A DNA stretch of 64,000 nucleotides from Sambucus nigra (GCA_949130495.1 OX422214.1:8350246-8414245); one strand, 5' to 3'; shown: positions 23,071 through 37,385, numbered from the stretch's first letter. Program-made: numbers and translations. Notes: generated from the sequence alone by a model not told the origin.

Positions 23071-24272
23071 AGTTGAACCAGGGTTAAGGTTTTATAATTT
23101 TTTTTTCATATTTTAGATATTGCCCGAGGGCCTATACACTAATACAATATAAATATATTCCGCGTCTTTCGACACGCCAAACAAACACCTTATGTTTAAG
23201 ACACAAGGCCTCAACAAATACAATACTCTAGCCAATATCTAGTTCTCAAAACTAGCACAACTATGAGCTAAATTATCCGCTCAACATACCCCTACTAAAC
23301 TTTAAATCTCTCAACTCTAAAACTTCTTTACATACATTAACGTCTTTCCACAATATAATTCTCCCCTCTTAGGCGCACTATAATCACATGCCCTACCTAC
23401 CCATAAGACAATAGTCTTATAGTCACTATTCAGCGAACCTTAACATTCCTCACCTCCGAAATTCAATATTATAACTCTCGACGTCCCCGGTATCGCACAA
23501 AGCGTAACTTAAACCCAAAGAAAGGTATTCTACCTTACAATTGCATAACCTAATGGTTTCCCCTCACCCTAGACCTCAACTCAAGGTCCTCAACTCCTTC
23601 CAAGAAAATCATTATCCCTAAGCCTATTTCTTCACAAGAGAAACATCTTCCTCAAAATCCTTCCTAACCATATTGAAGGGCAAGGTGCGATTGCAACTGT
23701 CGGAAACTCCTTCAGTTCTACACAACGAAACTTAGTCTCCAAAGGCATTCTCCCTCATCTTAGAAGGCGATACTCCTAATATTGGGACAACTACACCAAC
23801 CTCACCTCGGTAAAAGTCACCAACATTAGGTTTCCTAACTAAGGTTAACAGATTCTCAATCTAGACCTCCCAAGGACTACACTACATGTCTCTCCTCGGA
23901 CTTACCTCACTAAGACCAAGATTCGCCATTCGAGTAAATTTCCTTTCTTACTCAACTGCCGATAAATCACCTCGAACCACTGCTAGAAATCTCCTCAATA
24001 ACTCCTCCAAAACCGGGGAAGACAAATACCCCCGATTGAAGCGTACCCAAAATATACTATGGGTATTGTACTTCTAATCCTATCCTTTCCTAGACGACAA
24101 AATCTAGGCGACGTCTGAAACGAAACAAGAGCAACTGTTACCAGAACGCCAATCAAGTGAATGCACTTCACAGAAGAAACAACGCAGTGAACACAACAGT
24201 CCTATTTGTAGGGCTTTATGTCAAGAACGTTAACGGAAGAATGCAGAACGCGCACAGATCCTAAGGACTCTA

Positions 24273-24293
24273 GAACCTGATTCTCTGATACCA
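24273..24293 (-). promoter_or_regulatory. Primer binding site of element B (initiator tRNA-Met)
   Basis: Minus strand TGGTATCAGAGAATCAGG, 2 bp after the end of the 5' LTR. It sets the element's orientation to the minus strand. Confidence 0.9.
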
Positions 24294-25239
24294 TCTGTAA
24301 CAACCCGCCTAAAATAATAACGGGTGGCCAGCCCTATACTATATTAAATCAGGAATTCCAGATGGTCCAGTCTCAACATCAACTAACGGTACTATATAAT
24401 ATAGGACTAACTACCCGAAAACATATAAGCGAGATGTTATAAAAAAATTTAAAACTTGCAACATACAACAACCCAACACTATAAAACTACTAATGAATAG
24501 AAGAGATGCAGGAAAGAACTATAATAATTAAAATGCTAGAAATAAAATGAACCAATTAAATACAACCGAATGTACTACAAAAAGTAGACCCGAATAAGCT
24601 GTCGGATCACAACCAATACAATAACTGAATGGAATAAATATAAACATGTATGTAAATATCCCTTGGGTACAAACCCGATATACAACATGAATCCTACCTA
24701 GAATTTTAAAGAAGTAGGAAGCGGATACATGAAACATCCCGCAACAGTCCGCACCTGTCACGGCTCCCAAGACTCAGGATAGAAGGTCATCCGGCATCCA
24801 TGCGGTAGGATACCTGTGGTAACATATATATATATATATACAAGGAGGAGAGAAAAGTAAACGAGTCAGAGCCCCGAATGTGTAAAATATTTAGCAAGTG
24901 TGTTAACCGTGCATAATAAATACCGGTGTACTTAATTTCATAAATAAGTGAGACCGCACTCTCGTGGAACCCCAACTCACCTCTCATCTAAAGGCGCGCA
25001 CCTATTCGCGTCCTCCAATTTTAGTTAAATTACCCCCATTGATTTTAGGACAACCTAACTTATCAGGCCTAGCCTATATCCACGAGAGCTACCTTCCCGT
25101 CACAATCTAAGGATCCACCCGCTTCTAATCCTATTAGATTAGATTACATCAATTATGCCATAAAAGGCTTAATGAATTCCGATAAAAAAAAATCTCATGA
25201 ATTATAATTATCATAATTCCTAAAGCATTACCCCTATAC

Positions 25240-25345
<106 letters not shown>

Positions 25346-25435
25346 ATATAGGCTAAAAACGTAAGAATTAATATACTTAATAATATGCACATGGAATATT
25401 GGCAAGACTTCTCTCTAATCCCAAAATTGTACTAC

Positions 25436-25524
25436 GTTTCGTGCGTGGGGAGTCTCGCAAAGAGAAATCCAAACAAGGAACCGCCCCGTTACACTACTCC
25501 TGACAAGGTCAAGACCAGAGATCC
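25436..25524. repeat. ~90-bp conserved repeat, copy 5
   Basis: Counterpart of copy 2 with one visible change (CAAAGAGAAATCC). Confidence 0.85.
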
Positions 25525-25573
25525 GTGATTCCACCTATGGAATTACTTCTCTCAAATCTCGACATGGCACTGC

Positions 25574-25663
25574 GTTTCGTGCGTGAGGTGTCTCGCAAAG
25601 CGAAATCCAAACAAGGAACCACCTCGTTACACTACTCCTGGGCAATGTCGATCCTAGAGATCC
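25574..25663. repeat. ~90-bp conserved repeat, copy 6
   Basis: Counterpart of copy 3 in the second LTR. Confidence 0.85.
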
Positions 25664-26501
25664 ATAATCCTCAACATACAAGTTAATACTACCATTGCTA
25701 CTAACTATAACTCCTAAAGAAGAAAGAAAGAAAAGAAAAGAAAGAAAACAAATAAAATAAAATGAAAGAACCTCCAATAATATCCTTGGGATGACGTAAC
25801 CGAATAATACCTTATGTGCGATACATCAACCCCCATCAATCTAGTACACCATAATCATCTAAGATGTACTTCATAAAAGTCCATATCCTTTCATCTATAG
25901 GATATATATAAATATATATATATATAGGTATCTATTTCTAACCGTATATATATATCATCATCAATCCAATAGCCAAGTGTACATACTACATATGATGTAC
26001 AAGGCCATGCACATAATATACCCGGCTATATATATCGCCGATAACTGCATCAATGCTATCATCTTCCCAGTGCCCTGCTCACGTAGCAAAACTGGGGCCA
26101 CCATGGTGGGACTAAACGACACCCATCTCGTGGTAAACTCACGCACACGATGTCCCGGGAAGCGGTCATAGCTCCAAGCCGGCAATGAGATGAAACATAC
26201 CCATCACGTCTCATCCCAAAAAAAATATGTATATCATATGGTAACACACGGGACGACTATGACCTGGGGAATATCCACACCCTGCTTTTCTAGCCAGGAT
26301 GCTCACCCTCTACGCGCGCAACTTCCCAATGATAGCATGAGCGGGGTATGCTTAACCAATTAAGTATATATATCATTTACATGCATAATATATAATCCAT
26401 ATGATCCAATCATATGATCAAGTAATAAACCATCATATACGGTTTAAATATCCATACCATGTATATCCACAACATAAAGATATCCATATATCTATATACA
26501 T

Positions 26502-26560
<59 letters not shown>

Positions 26561-27313
26561 CACATATACACATATCCTTATCTATATATATAAACTAATT
26601 CTCGTTCATATGTATAAGATATATATATACCTGGCTATAAGTATACATAGTCCTCAATATACAAGCCGTCACCACAATTCCTTTAATTTACCTCGATACG
26701 TGAATATAATCCCATACTTGAAACATATTCAATCATTTTCCTATGATGAATAGTCTCCCAAAAACCATGTGTATATATCTATACTTATATATATTCAACC
26801 TTAGGGCTATCACTCAAGAGTTTGCGTAGGAATCCATCACTACGCATGTCATCTATATCTGAGAGTACATTAAAGAATCTAATAATCATTTTGACTATCG
26901 GTATACATATAACTAATAGTCTATCAGCCTCAAGCTCATTCTTTCAATCATCAAATAATCTCATTTCCCTCGATTTCGACTATGGTTCGATCAATTTTGT
27001 GAATACCCTAGTCTGAGATCTCTCTAAGAGTTCCTAGCCTCACGTCACATCTACACCTACTTTTCATCTACAATTAGGATTCTCAATCCCAAAGGTTTTC
27101 GCCAAAATCTCTATACATAACTCCAAATACATACATGGATACATTTCTCTCAAATTACCCTAAGGAGTCCCCAAAATTTTAATGTGTGAGAAACCCCTTA
27201 TGTGTCGCCAAGAACATATCTCTTTCATCATAAGAGAAGGCCCCAAATCAATAAACCCAACCAAAAAGGATTTGAATTCACTATGGAGAAAATACCTCAA
27301 AATGCCCTGTTTC

Positions 27314-27513
27314 CTAATCGATTCGGCCCTATTCCGAATCGATTCGGCCTAGCGAATCGATTCGGCCTCTAAGGCGAATCGATTTGGGCCCAAAGACCTG
27401 GGCTTCTGCAATAGGCCGAATCGATTAGGCTTGGGTCCGAATCGATTCGGTCAATGCAGACCTGCCAATTTTACCAAACCGAATCGATTCGCTTGAGGGG
27501 GCGAATCGATTCG
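27314..27513. repeat. Palindrome cluster, second copy (five intact, three mutated)
   Basis: Aligned with 21708-21907. Palindromes 1, 4 and 5 each carry one base change (CTAATCGATTCG, CGAATCGATTTG, CGAATCGATTAG). The other five are intact. Confidence 0.95.
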
Positions 27514-28259
27514 GACCTGCAATTTTTGAAGGGTTCATCTTCTTCTTCAAAACCCACGAATTCTAAACCCTAAATTTCTCATTCCAACCCCCAATCCTTC
27601 ATCAAATCATGATTTTAAGCCCATTAACCAACCCAAAGTTGATCCCAACCATTTATATGTCATTAAATCTCAATTCAAACATTGATTTCAAGATTAAACC
27701 TAAAAATCTAGGTTTTTATGTTAATACTCAAAAATCCATTTCTTTAACCCACAAATTATGAAATGAAATACACAAATAGCTATTTAGCAAGATTAAACAC
27801 TTGCCTCAGGTTTGTAGAGGTTGAATCGTCCTCGATGTCGCGGTAGGGCCGGAAATCTCCAAGCTTTCTTCCTCTCTCTCTCCCTTTCTTCTTCTTTCTC
27901 TCTCTAGGGCTCTTCTCTCTTTCTCTCAAATGAGAAATGGATTCATCCGTAAGCCTCCAACCTTTTAAAACAAAATCCCAGTTTTAAATGTTAATACACA
28001 CTTTAAATGACTCGTTGACTCCAATTCAAGTCAAAACAACTTAAAAACATTCCGGAGCCGAAATAAGACCCAATGACAGTCATTTTGACTATCTCGACCC
28101 TTACGGGATCGATGGTACCCTCAAAAATATCATCCGGAATACTTTGAAACGTCCTCTATTTTTGGACTTAAATTCCCAAATTTTAAAATTCTCCAATTTA
28201 ATTAAATTTAATTTTCCCAAAATTAAATTTCTCAGTCTCAAAAGTCTTGGGGTGTTACA

Positions 28260-28264
28260 TGAGC
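28260..28264. repeat. Target site duplication TGAGC, right copy
   Basis: Matches 18700-18704, and the copia reading frame resumes here. Confidence 0.95.
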
Positions 28265-28975
28265 ACAACTACAAAATTATCCATAGAAGAAAATGGGAAA
28301 AATGTTAACCCAACTCTTTATAGAAGTATGATAGGGAGCCTCTTATATCTTACTACTTCCCGACCTGATATTGCCTATGACGTCTGTGTCTGTGCAAGAT
28401 ACCAATGTGCACCCAAAGAATTACATATGTTAAGTGTCAAACGTATCATCAAATATGTTAGAGGTACACAAAATTATGGTATTTGGTACACTAAAGACAC
28501 CACTAGTGCTGTTGTAGGATGCACATATGCCTATTTCGTAGGGTGTTCGGACAATAGTAAAAGTACTTTCGACGCTTGCTATTTTGTGGGAAAGAATTTA
28601 GTAGGATGGAGTAGTAAAAAACAAAATTTTATCTCTCTATTATCGATTGAATCTGAATACATTACAGCCGATAGTTGTTCCCAACTATTATGGATCAAGT
28701 AGATGCTTAGTGACTAAGGTATCGTTGAAGAAAAATTGACAATGTATTGCTATAACCAGAGTTCCAAAAATATCTCTAAAAGTCTTGTCCAACACTCTTG
28801 AACTAAGCACATAAAAATTAGACATCATTTCATTCTTGATCTTGTAGAGTCTAAAGAATTAGACATTGAGTATCTTAATACAGAAAAATAGTTAGCTGAT
28901 CTGTTTACTAAACCTCTTGATAATATTAGATTGGAGTATCTTCGTAATGCCATGGGTATGATAGTTCTTACTTAA
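28265..28975 (+). pseudogene. Ty1/copia pol, 3' part: RT end and RNase H
   Basis: Continues the copia frame interrupted at 18704: LYRSMIGSLLYLTTSRPDIA, then IIKYVRGT, an RNase H region (SKKQNFISLLSIESEYI) and the C-terminal LADLFTKPLD motif, ending at the TAA at 28973-28975. These motifs are typical of SIRE/Maximus-type copia pol. The first RNase H catalytic Asp region reads GCTYAYFVG in place of a DADWAG-like motif, and stops occur at about 28700, 28715, 28799 and 28889. Together with 16519-18704 this is one element split by element B. Confidence 0.9.
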
Positions 28976-31500
28976 TTCACACATCAATCATAACCTCGGT
29001 AGTTGCACACTAATAATTAGTTTATGAGGATTTAGGGTATGGACGTCTCTCAAAATGACAAAAGGTGCCTCCTAACATAAACTTAATGTAGGAGACCCTT
29101 GCATCTGCCTTTGATTATGTTATTCCTTGTGTTATTTTCATAGTACATATTCTCCTGATTTATATCTTTTTACCAATTGTATATTTGAGCAAAATTGGGG
29201 GAGAGGAACTTGAGTACCTGGCTTATATTTCATATACCTGGATTATGCATCATATCTTATTTTATACTAAATCAACTAATATGCCCTTGAGTGTTTATTT
29301 GTTTCAGGCATTTTTCAGACCCGTTTGTATAGCTTGTCCTATTTATTAGGGTATTGGTTTGTACTGTAGTTGAGTGATGTATTTGTTTTCCTCTTATTTT
29401 CGGTTCTAAGATGGGAAAGCATAGTTAGATACTCTTGCATAGGAAATGGAGGATTTTTTTTCTTTTTGCCCACGAGTACAGGTGAATTTTTTCTCTGTTG
29501 AGAACACACTATATGATTGGCTTACTTGAGTCTATATCATATAGGTGTTCCAACTAGTTTGGATATTGAGACAAAGTAGGTTAGATTTTCAAGAGTTGAT
29601 CTCTCTTTCAAAGTATCCAAGCATCAAAGAAGATATCCAGTCCAAGAACCTCATGATCCACCATAAAGGGAAGTTACATCTACCTCATAACCACTTTAGT
29701 ACACTTACATGGCATATTATTGACATTATGTGTGCACAAGGGTCATATTATTGTTTAGGAATTTTTCAAATATTTTTTAAATCACTTAAACCATTTTTTA
29801 ATAATTAAAAATGATTTTTAAAAATAAATTAAATTGTGATTTTAAATATTTGGGGTTAAAATGAAAATACTGTTTTTCCTAAAAACTTTCTCAAGGTAAG
29901 AAACTAAAAGTGCTAGAGAATTCTGGGGGTCCAATTCATATTTTTTGTAAACACAAAACATGTGTTTCTTGTTTCATAACAGCCCTACATGTGTTGGCCA
30001 TTCAACAGTTGGATTTGTGTTTCTTTTAAGATTTTGTTTGAAGAAGAAATCGTAGCCTTTGGATCAATCTAATCAACGATCTGCATGCGTACTAAATCAA
30101 TCCTTGTTAGCCTAATAAGGACCAATCATCAATCGTTTAACCACCGCTTGTGTTCAACCGTTAAATTAAAAGTCCATTGGTCAGACTCAGTCTCAGCCGT
30201 TGATTTGCCTCAACCTTCTCGATCCTTCCACGTCTAGTATAGCAGGAAGCCCTTGGTCTTCATTTGGTAAGTTTTGTTCATTCGTCTAAATTGAGAGAAA
30301 AAACAGAGAAGAGAGGAGAGATAGAAGAGAGAAAAGAGAGAAGAGAGGAAACCCTGTTCACATAAAGACCAAATTCTAAGTGTTTTCTCCAATGACCAAA
30401 CACCAAATCCTTCATTTTCAAAATACTAGTAAACCCAAACTTGAGTGTTAGATCTAGGGTTTCTGTGAGTAAGGGTGTTGGGGTATTTGACATTTGAAGA
30501 CCTCTTTAAACCAGTTGTCTCTCTTAGAACCTATCTCTAAGAAACACTCAAGTTTCTCAGTCGGAATCTTGAGATTTTCCAAAGAGAAAATCACACAATC
30601 ATTTCTAGGTTTTTATCTCTCTTGGATCTTTAAACTTGTTGTTATTTTCTAAAAGATCCTTCTCTATTTCAACTGTTTTTGAAAAATAGACTTTTGATTT
30701 TTCAAAATATCTTCGATCCTAAAGACGTTTATGTCTCTCAGATTGTATTTCACATTTTGTGAAATAAAGTAGTAAATAAATAAAAGTTTGAGACATATAG
30801 GATCTTATCTTATTTTAATAGCAAGATTGTCTTTCTGAACCGATTTGAAAAAGAAGTCTAAGTTTCAGAAATAGTTCTTGCATGTCATATAGACGTTTAT
30901 GATTCATAGGATTCTGTCTGTATAATGAGTTGCATAATCTCCATCTAGTACACATCACGACCACCTACACTCTCACATAAACACTTAGTATAGTGGTTCT
31001 TTTGGAGAAACTTGGTGTTGTAAGAGCAACTACAATAAGTGAACAAGGACAAAGCAAGGAAGTTTTTGTAGGGAGATCAATATCAAGTCAAAACCTTTAA
31101 GAGTGGAGTAACTCGTGTAGGTATATTTTCTTGACTTAGATTTAGGGTCTTGATTTTCATGCTTAGTGTTATAACTTGTATTGTGATTGTTTCTAGTGGA
31201 TTTTTCGTTTTTGCCCCGTAGAGGGGGCCGTGGATGTTTCCCTTACTTTAGGGTTTTACCACGTTAAAAATCCTGTGTTCTTTTGCTTGAATGTTCTTAA
31301 TTTCTTATGTGAATGGTTTCTCACTTAAGACTTAGTAATAGGTTTTAATTTTAAATACCTAAGGTAATCAAACTAACAAATCAAGAATACATATTCAGAA
31401 CCTGTTCAAAACACATCTTGTGTTATATTTCAAAAAGAGTTTTGTTCAAGGAGTTTATTATTGGAGTTTACTTAATATATAACATTTTGTTATTAACTTA
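28976..31500 (+). repeat. 3' untranslated region and 3' LTR of the copia element
   Basis: A polypurine tract (TTGGGGGAGAGGAACT, about 29195-29210) precedes TGAGTACCTGG at 29211, the likely LTR start. A GA-rich leader (30290-30352) and a U5-like block (GGGGGCCGTGGATGTTTCCC, near 31225) followed by ACCACGTTAAAAATCCTGTG fit plant copia LTR ends. The right boundary is uncertain (about 31480-31500). The small ORFs at 29545 and 30278 look accidental. The 5' partner LTR is not in the window. Confidence 0.5.
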
Positions 31501-33415
31501 GTAAACAACTATTTTTCACATTATACATGATATATATCACAATAGAAATTTTAAATTAAGACGAGATAATTAATAACAACGCGAGTAAAATAAAAAAGTA
31601 TATGCTAACGCACAAAGCTACTATCCAAAGCCCAAGTCCAATTATCCAATTATCCAATAATATCATTAAATCAATTTACTCAACTTTATTATTTTTCTCA
31701 TTTTATTATCATTAATTGCGGTGCTCCCGCATAATAATCTTACACCATTTTAGTAGTGGGACTCCCACCAGTTATCATCATTTTAGGGAGGGACTCCCGC
31801 TTAAAGTTTTTATTTGTTTGGTTGTAGGACTCCCACATGTTCTACACAACACATATCCCCTCGTAATATCCATCCAACCCGTCATCTGTCAATCCTACAT
31901 CTATTTTTGAGGTTCCATGCATGACACGTCATAATAGCCAGTCAACCCGTCTAACTATCAATCCTGCATTTATTATGTTGTCACTCACCCACACGTCGTA
32001 ATAGCTAGCCAACCCGTTTAACTGTCAGTCCTACACTTATTAACGATGCCAATTTATATTTTAATACCCGTTTATTATCTCAAGTATTAATTCTCAATTT
32101 CTCGTTTCTCATTATTCAAATATTTATTTACCCTACCCTTATTAGCGATGTGAGATCCTAAAAAACACCCTTACTCCCATACCTAAGGGTCCCCAACACA
32201 TAGACACATCCTACCTTTATTATATGATGAATATTTATCAATAATCGTTTCCTAGTCTTATACCTAGACTAGATAATTGACGGCACGACATAAAAATTAG
32301 CCCCACCCCGGAATCACGCATCCGTAAAAATCTACACTCACTAGTCCCATACCTAGAAAGCGTAAATCGCAACTAAGGCCTACCTACTAGTCCCATACCT
32401 AGCCAACATCCTAAAATATAGGTGAGATCATACTACCAAAATCCCATTGCGATGATTAATATCAATATCAATCAATTACATAATCCAACAACACATATAA
32501 ACAATATCACAAATTTATTCGTGATGGCACAATTTAATTTAGTTTAATTCAATTAGTAATACCATCGTCATTCTTAATACAATTATTACCATTTAATTAT
32601 TATTGATTAATCAACATGCAAGGTTATGAAACACACCATAATCGTCAACTTTTATTAACTACATAATTTTCATGCATGTATACACGTCCCGATTTCAATC
32701 AAATGACCCCCAAAATATTTTGCATGCGATCCTACACCCATAATAACCAAAACCCGCTACTCTCTCCTACGCACCCAAGGATTTCAAGTCTTATTCCATA
32801 TTAAAAATTTTCATCAAAACAATACCAAATTTAGTTTTGACTTTCTCTAATTAACTTGCTAATTTATTTTAGGAAAAACATGTCAATAAAGGTTTAGGCG
32901 ACACATAAAACACATAATACTAAAGGAAGAGAATAGAGTATCCATGCCTGAATAAAAGTTCATTGAGAATTATGATTTCAAAGATGTATTCTTCTCAAAA
33001 ATTTTATAAAGGTCGATTCTTGACGCGTCTTGAGAAAACTCAGTTAATCTTGACCAATCTTGAGTTGAAGCCTTGAAGAAAATTGGGCTCAAATTTGTAG
33101 ATAAAAGAGAAATATTTTGGAAAAGTCTTTTGGATTAGTTTTAATTTATAATGATTAGGAGTTCTAATGGTAATATCATTTTATTTAAACTTTTTAAAAA
33201 AAAGTGCCCGTTAGTCAAGGCCCAAAACCATGACAAACGTTTTTTAAAATTTCCATATTGAATCTGATTTTAATTTCAAGTAAAAGCTTACTTTTCAATT
33301 GTAAAACTCAATATTTTAAATTACTAAAAATTAATAATTTCCAAAATTTTATTTTCCTCAAAATTTCAAATTAATTTAAACAATACCATTTAAACTTACT
33401 GGGTGTTAAAGATAT
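31501..33415 (-). repeat. LTR D, truncated, probably same chromovirus family
   Basis: The minus-strand start TTAACACCCAG at 33415 resembles the family's TGTAACACCC. A decayed donor-like TCAG|GCATGG lies near 32945, at the expected distance from the start. It cuts the gag piece at 33416. Its 3' part is missing on the left. It contains a 68-bp minisatellite and four copies of 'CCCATACCTA' or a near variant (32188-32400). Confidence 0.45.
31858..32045. repeat. Minisatellite, three units of about 66-68 bp, in LTR D
   Basis: Units share CGTAATA(T/G)C(C/T)A..CCAACCCGT followed by AACT(A/G)TCA(A/G)TCCT(A/G)CA. Positions are about 31860, 31926 and 31993. The layout recalls the LTR A minisatellite but the sequence is different. 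Confidence 0.7.
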
Positions 33416-34412
33416 CCTTCCCTCTTGTGGTGCCTTACTAGCACCGTTGAATCTAGTCTTGCCTTTCAGCTAGATTCTCCAACTATATTGGCTCTCTTCT
33501 CATAGGAGTGTTCATGTAAACTTGTAAACATACGACCTTGATGACATTGGCATCAGTCATTCTAGCCGAATTTCCCCATCAATGCTTTCTTATTCTACCC
33601 ACGAGTCCATCTTGAACTTATAGACATTTTTTATTCTTCGTATCCCCTTCGTCATGGGAGAAGCTTGCTAAACAAGTCAACTTCTCTCTCATAATCGGTC
33701 TCTATATCTGGTTCACTTGTGATGAGATCCGAAACTCCATTTGCATCACTTTCTAAATAGTAGATGGAAGCTCTTATGGACCGCAACCAAAATTTTCAAT
33801 TCCTTCGATGCCGACTTCCTTATGTGTGGTGACTGACTCCTATCACCATAATGCTGCTCCGATGAGAAACATTTTTGCCTGAAATTTAATTTTTGATTTT
33901 CACTACACTCCCCCACATGCGATTCCAATTGAATGTCCTCTTTCCATTGGTAAATCACCCTTCCTCACTTTTACTGAACTTTAGCGGATGGCTCTTTTAA
34001 AAAGAAAACTTCTTCGACTCTCTCCCTTTATCCACTACATAGGGTGAGTCTGAATTTATGCCACCATCTTTTACGATGGTTCTTGGGGAAACTACTGCAC
34101 CCCGACGGTTATTTTAACGTCAACCGCTTGAATCATTATCATTGTGACTTTTAACACAGTCACCGTTCCCTAAGTATTCTATGGCTTCTGCTGCCTCTCC
34201 TCCTGCAGTCCTTCTAACGGCCCTCGCTACTTGACTAATATTGTTCGGTGTGCAAAACCTAACCGACTCGTATATGAATCACATCAGCTATACTTAATAG
34301 TAAAAGAACGTAAGTCGTATACGTAGAGTAATACAATAATCCTATAATAGGGCTCTATATCAAAGAACACTGCGTTGAAACGTAATAAGCTGCACAGATC
34401 CTAAGGACACTA
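33416..34412 (-). pseudogene. 5' gag piece downstream of LTR C
   Basis: It lies between a primer site (34413-34433) and LTR D. It aligns with gag relic regions of element A (11990-12900) and, over 33416-33600, with 40745-40940 of element C: 'GCACCGTTGAATCTAGTCTT' is identical at 33441 and 40795. No complete frame survives; the 71-codon frame at 33746-33958 (minus) is a fragment. Two gag copies overlapping the same region show that two elements are involved. Confidence 0.55.
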
Positions 34413-34433
34413 GAACCTGATGCTCTAATACCA
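34413..34433 (-). promoter_or_regulatory. Primer binding site after LTR C (initiator tRNA-Met)
   Basis: Minus strand TGGTATTAGAGCATCAGG, one change from the usual site, 2 bp after the LTR C end. Its presence means LTR C acts as a 5' LTR for the interior on its left. Confidence 0.8.
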
Positions 34434-34435
34434 TC

Positions 34436-37385
34436 TGTGACACCCCGCCCAATTAAATACCGGGTGATCAGTCCTTTATTAAATTAAAACAGAATATTCA
34501 GTTGGTTCATTCTTAGCACCACTGTCGAAAATCATTAATTACTAATCACCTATTAGTTAATTAAGTGGGTGCCAAATTTTAATCTTTTATTTAACAAGCA
34601 AAAATCTAAATAAATAAATAAACCACCTTTACCTTCCATTAATCAACATAATAAATAATGAAATAACTGAATAATATAAATAGGACTGGAATAAACACTC
34701 CAACCTGAAACTCAAATACAGTAATCCATAAATGAAAACTAGTCCAACAACTGAAAAGTAAAGGTATGAATCTACTGTCTTTGAAATAATGTTCGAATAA
34801 AAGTAGGAAACATGCCTAATTGAAATAGATACTCATAAGGAAGAAAGGATAAGTATGGACGTGTCTACTATCGAGGTCCTGCAATCATCCACGGCAAATG
34901 CAGCACGTCAAATGAGGATGAACTCCTAAGCTAGGCTTCCCGGTGGCTGGATACCTAAAATAGTTTTTACACAAATAGATTTGGAAAACGGGTCAGAGAC
35001 TAAGAAAACATTTAAAAATTTTAGCAAATTTTTAAAATCCATAATCAATAGATATTATATACATGTTAGTTTCACGTGCTCTCACTTGAGATCCTCACCT
35101 ATCAACTATTGAACGCCTAACATATTTTACTAACATGTCCTAGTTATGCTACCCCGTCTAACTAGTTCAAATCAATTATCTTACTACACATACTAACTCA
35201 TGGTGCCCACATGTATTGCCCACACAATACGCTATCAAATTTTTCCATGTCTTTTAAATTAATCATGAATACCCCAAATAAATGTTAAGTTTCCACATAC
35301 CTATGTTATTTAGATATCACTATCTTTCTCATCTTCCAAGCACACACATTAGAATAAATCACAAGTATATATATTGATCACTCTATTTATATATATACTA
35401 ATACATAGCCCCTAGGCTGAGACCTGCGGTGCATGCATACTCTACTATCAAGTCCCGATACATCACTTACTAAATAAAGGAAAGCCAGTTAGGAGTCACT
35501 CTCGAACTATAAATATAAATCACTCACAATGGAGGAAAACATAGTTCCATGCCTATGGGATACGCACATACCTATGCACCCATTTGACGGTCAAAACTAT
35601 CATATTCTCAAATAGCCCGTACATAGGTTCTATGTTCCGAGGAACCAATCAAAAATCCACCCAATGGGTTCATCAGGAGAAGACTGTCCCTTTTAAAACC
35701 TCTCACGATATCAATCAACGTAGGTATTTCATACACAAAATAATTCACACATTAGGTATTCACGCAACCTATGTATATAAATTCAGTAAAGGTAAGCGTG
35801 TAACCTATAATATATACCGTGCATAGTCTATAAAATTCTGGAATAGCTTACGTATCATTAATATACCGTTATACTTCTTATCGTATATATGCTCGAGTGT
35901 TTCCCACCACTAGGAAGGTTGCCAATTGTCCCTTAAGTCAATTCAGTGGTTGTCTCACTCATACCCTACTGGTCTAAGTCACCAATTTCCTAGGAATCCC
36001 TGTGACACGATAATGTTCCACGAATTTAAATTTCATCACCCAATTATGTTCAATTAACTTTAGCCCTAAATTCTCCTCATGTGATTAAATCTTAAAATAT
36101 AACTCCCATTATATTTAAAAATTACCTCAAAAGTTAAACCGATCGCTTCCCAAGCGTTCTAAGAAAAAAAAAGACAATTTGTTAAAATCTAGGAAACCGA
36201 ATTGATTCAGCCTTTGTTCGAATCTATTCGCTTTTCGAATCGACTCGGGGAAGGAGCGAAATCGATTCGCTATAACAGGTCTTCGTCTTCTTCCTTAAAT
36301 AATTACATGTTCAACATTTTTAATTATACAAACCTTCATTACACGATCCCATACTCCCAATCAAACCTACCAAACATTATCCTAACATATATACATGTTT
36401 TCTAACGTAATAGAATCATCAAATCATTAAGAAACATATATAAATTGAATTAATTCCACGATAATCCCCCAAAATCTCAACTTATCATTTTTGTTCAAGA
36501 ACTCAAATAAAAACCCAGATTTCTTCTCAAGTTTATAGTGATGAGTTATCAGTTTCATTCTACATGCATAAGGGGTATATCCTAACTCAAATTCAACCCA
36601 AGAACATGTTTTAAATGTTCTGAATTAAACCAAAATTCATGAAAGTCATAGATAAATCATCATACTATAACATGGATGGTATATCTTTCATAATTTAAGC
36701 AAGATAAATACTTGCCTATTTTAATCGGTCTGAATATCTATAGAAGAATGGTACGGGTGTGATACTCTCCTCTCGATCTAAGAAATGACGGTGGTTTGGG
36801 TGCAAGAAAAGTGTAGGACAAGCCTCGGGACTCCTCTCTTCTTCCTCCTATGGCCTCTCTGTAACTTGGTAACTTACAACCCTAGAATACTTGAATTATC
36901 AGATGATATAAACCTAGGAATTTCGTAGGTCCTCCTTCCTCAAAATTAAAAAAGATCGAAATACTCTCTCTGGGTGGTGGTTTGGTCTAAAATTACCCCG
37001 GGACTCAAACTAAACCCCCGAGTACACTTTTCTAACTATTTCGACCCTTTCGGACACATTGGTGGACTTAAAATGACCATATGGATTAATTATAATTAGG
37101 TCACATTCTATTTCATTAATTTAAGTCCCGGTAGGATTGACATGCACGTCTCGATTAGAATTATCGTAATTGTTGTATTTTCACTCGCTACAATTATAAT
37201 ATATTAATAATAATTTATTACTTGTTCACTAAGTAATATTCAATATATCTCATACAAATAAATATTTACCCTTGTCACGCTAATTAATATTTCTTTTAAT
37301 CCAGATTAATTTCTAATTAATTTCCCATTTTACTTTAATAAAGCCCTATTTAATCCAATATAAAAATCATTAAAAATACAGGGCG
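34436..37385 (-). repeat. LTR C (2,950 bp), shared by two interiors
   Basis: Runs on the minus strand from CTGTATTTTTAATG near 37385 (the TGTAACA start itself is deleted) to GGGTGTCACA at 34436. It is preceded by an integrase and polypurine tract, and followed by a primer site. Contains splice-like signals (36716/36715 and 34955/34954), palindromic motifs at 36195-36265 and GACGTGCTGCA near 34905. Confidence 0.8.
34955..36715 (-). other. Predicted GC-AG intron in LTR C
   Basis: Donor TAG|GCAAGTATTT at 36716/36715, CTGAC at 34996-34992, acceptor TTTTAG|GTATCCAGCCAC at 34955/34954. The branch-to-acceptor distance is about 38 nt. Length 1,761 nt. Confidence 0.5.

Larger units (their letters stand above)
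22654..24295 (-). other. Interior of element B, non-coding
   Basis: No ORF with a recognisable domain on either strand. It begins after the primer site and ends with a polypurine tract (minus TAAGGGGGGAAG). A block near 22828 (CCCATACACCCCGTA) and a ~90-bp repeat copy (22983-23070) match the RT-less interiors of elements A and C. A 63-residue plus-strand ORF at 23886-24077 has no support. Confidence 0.8.
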
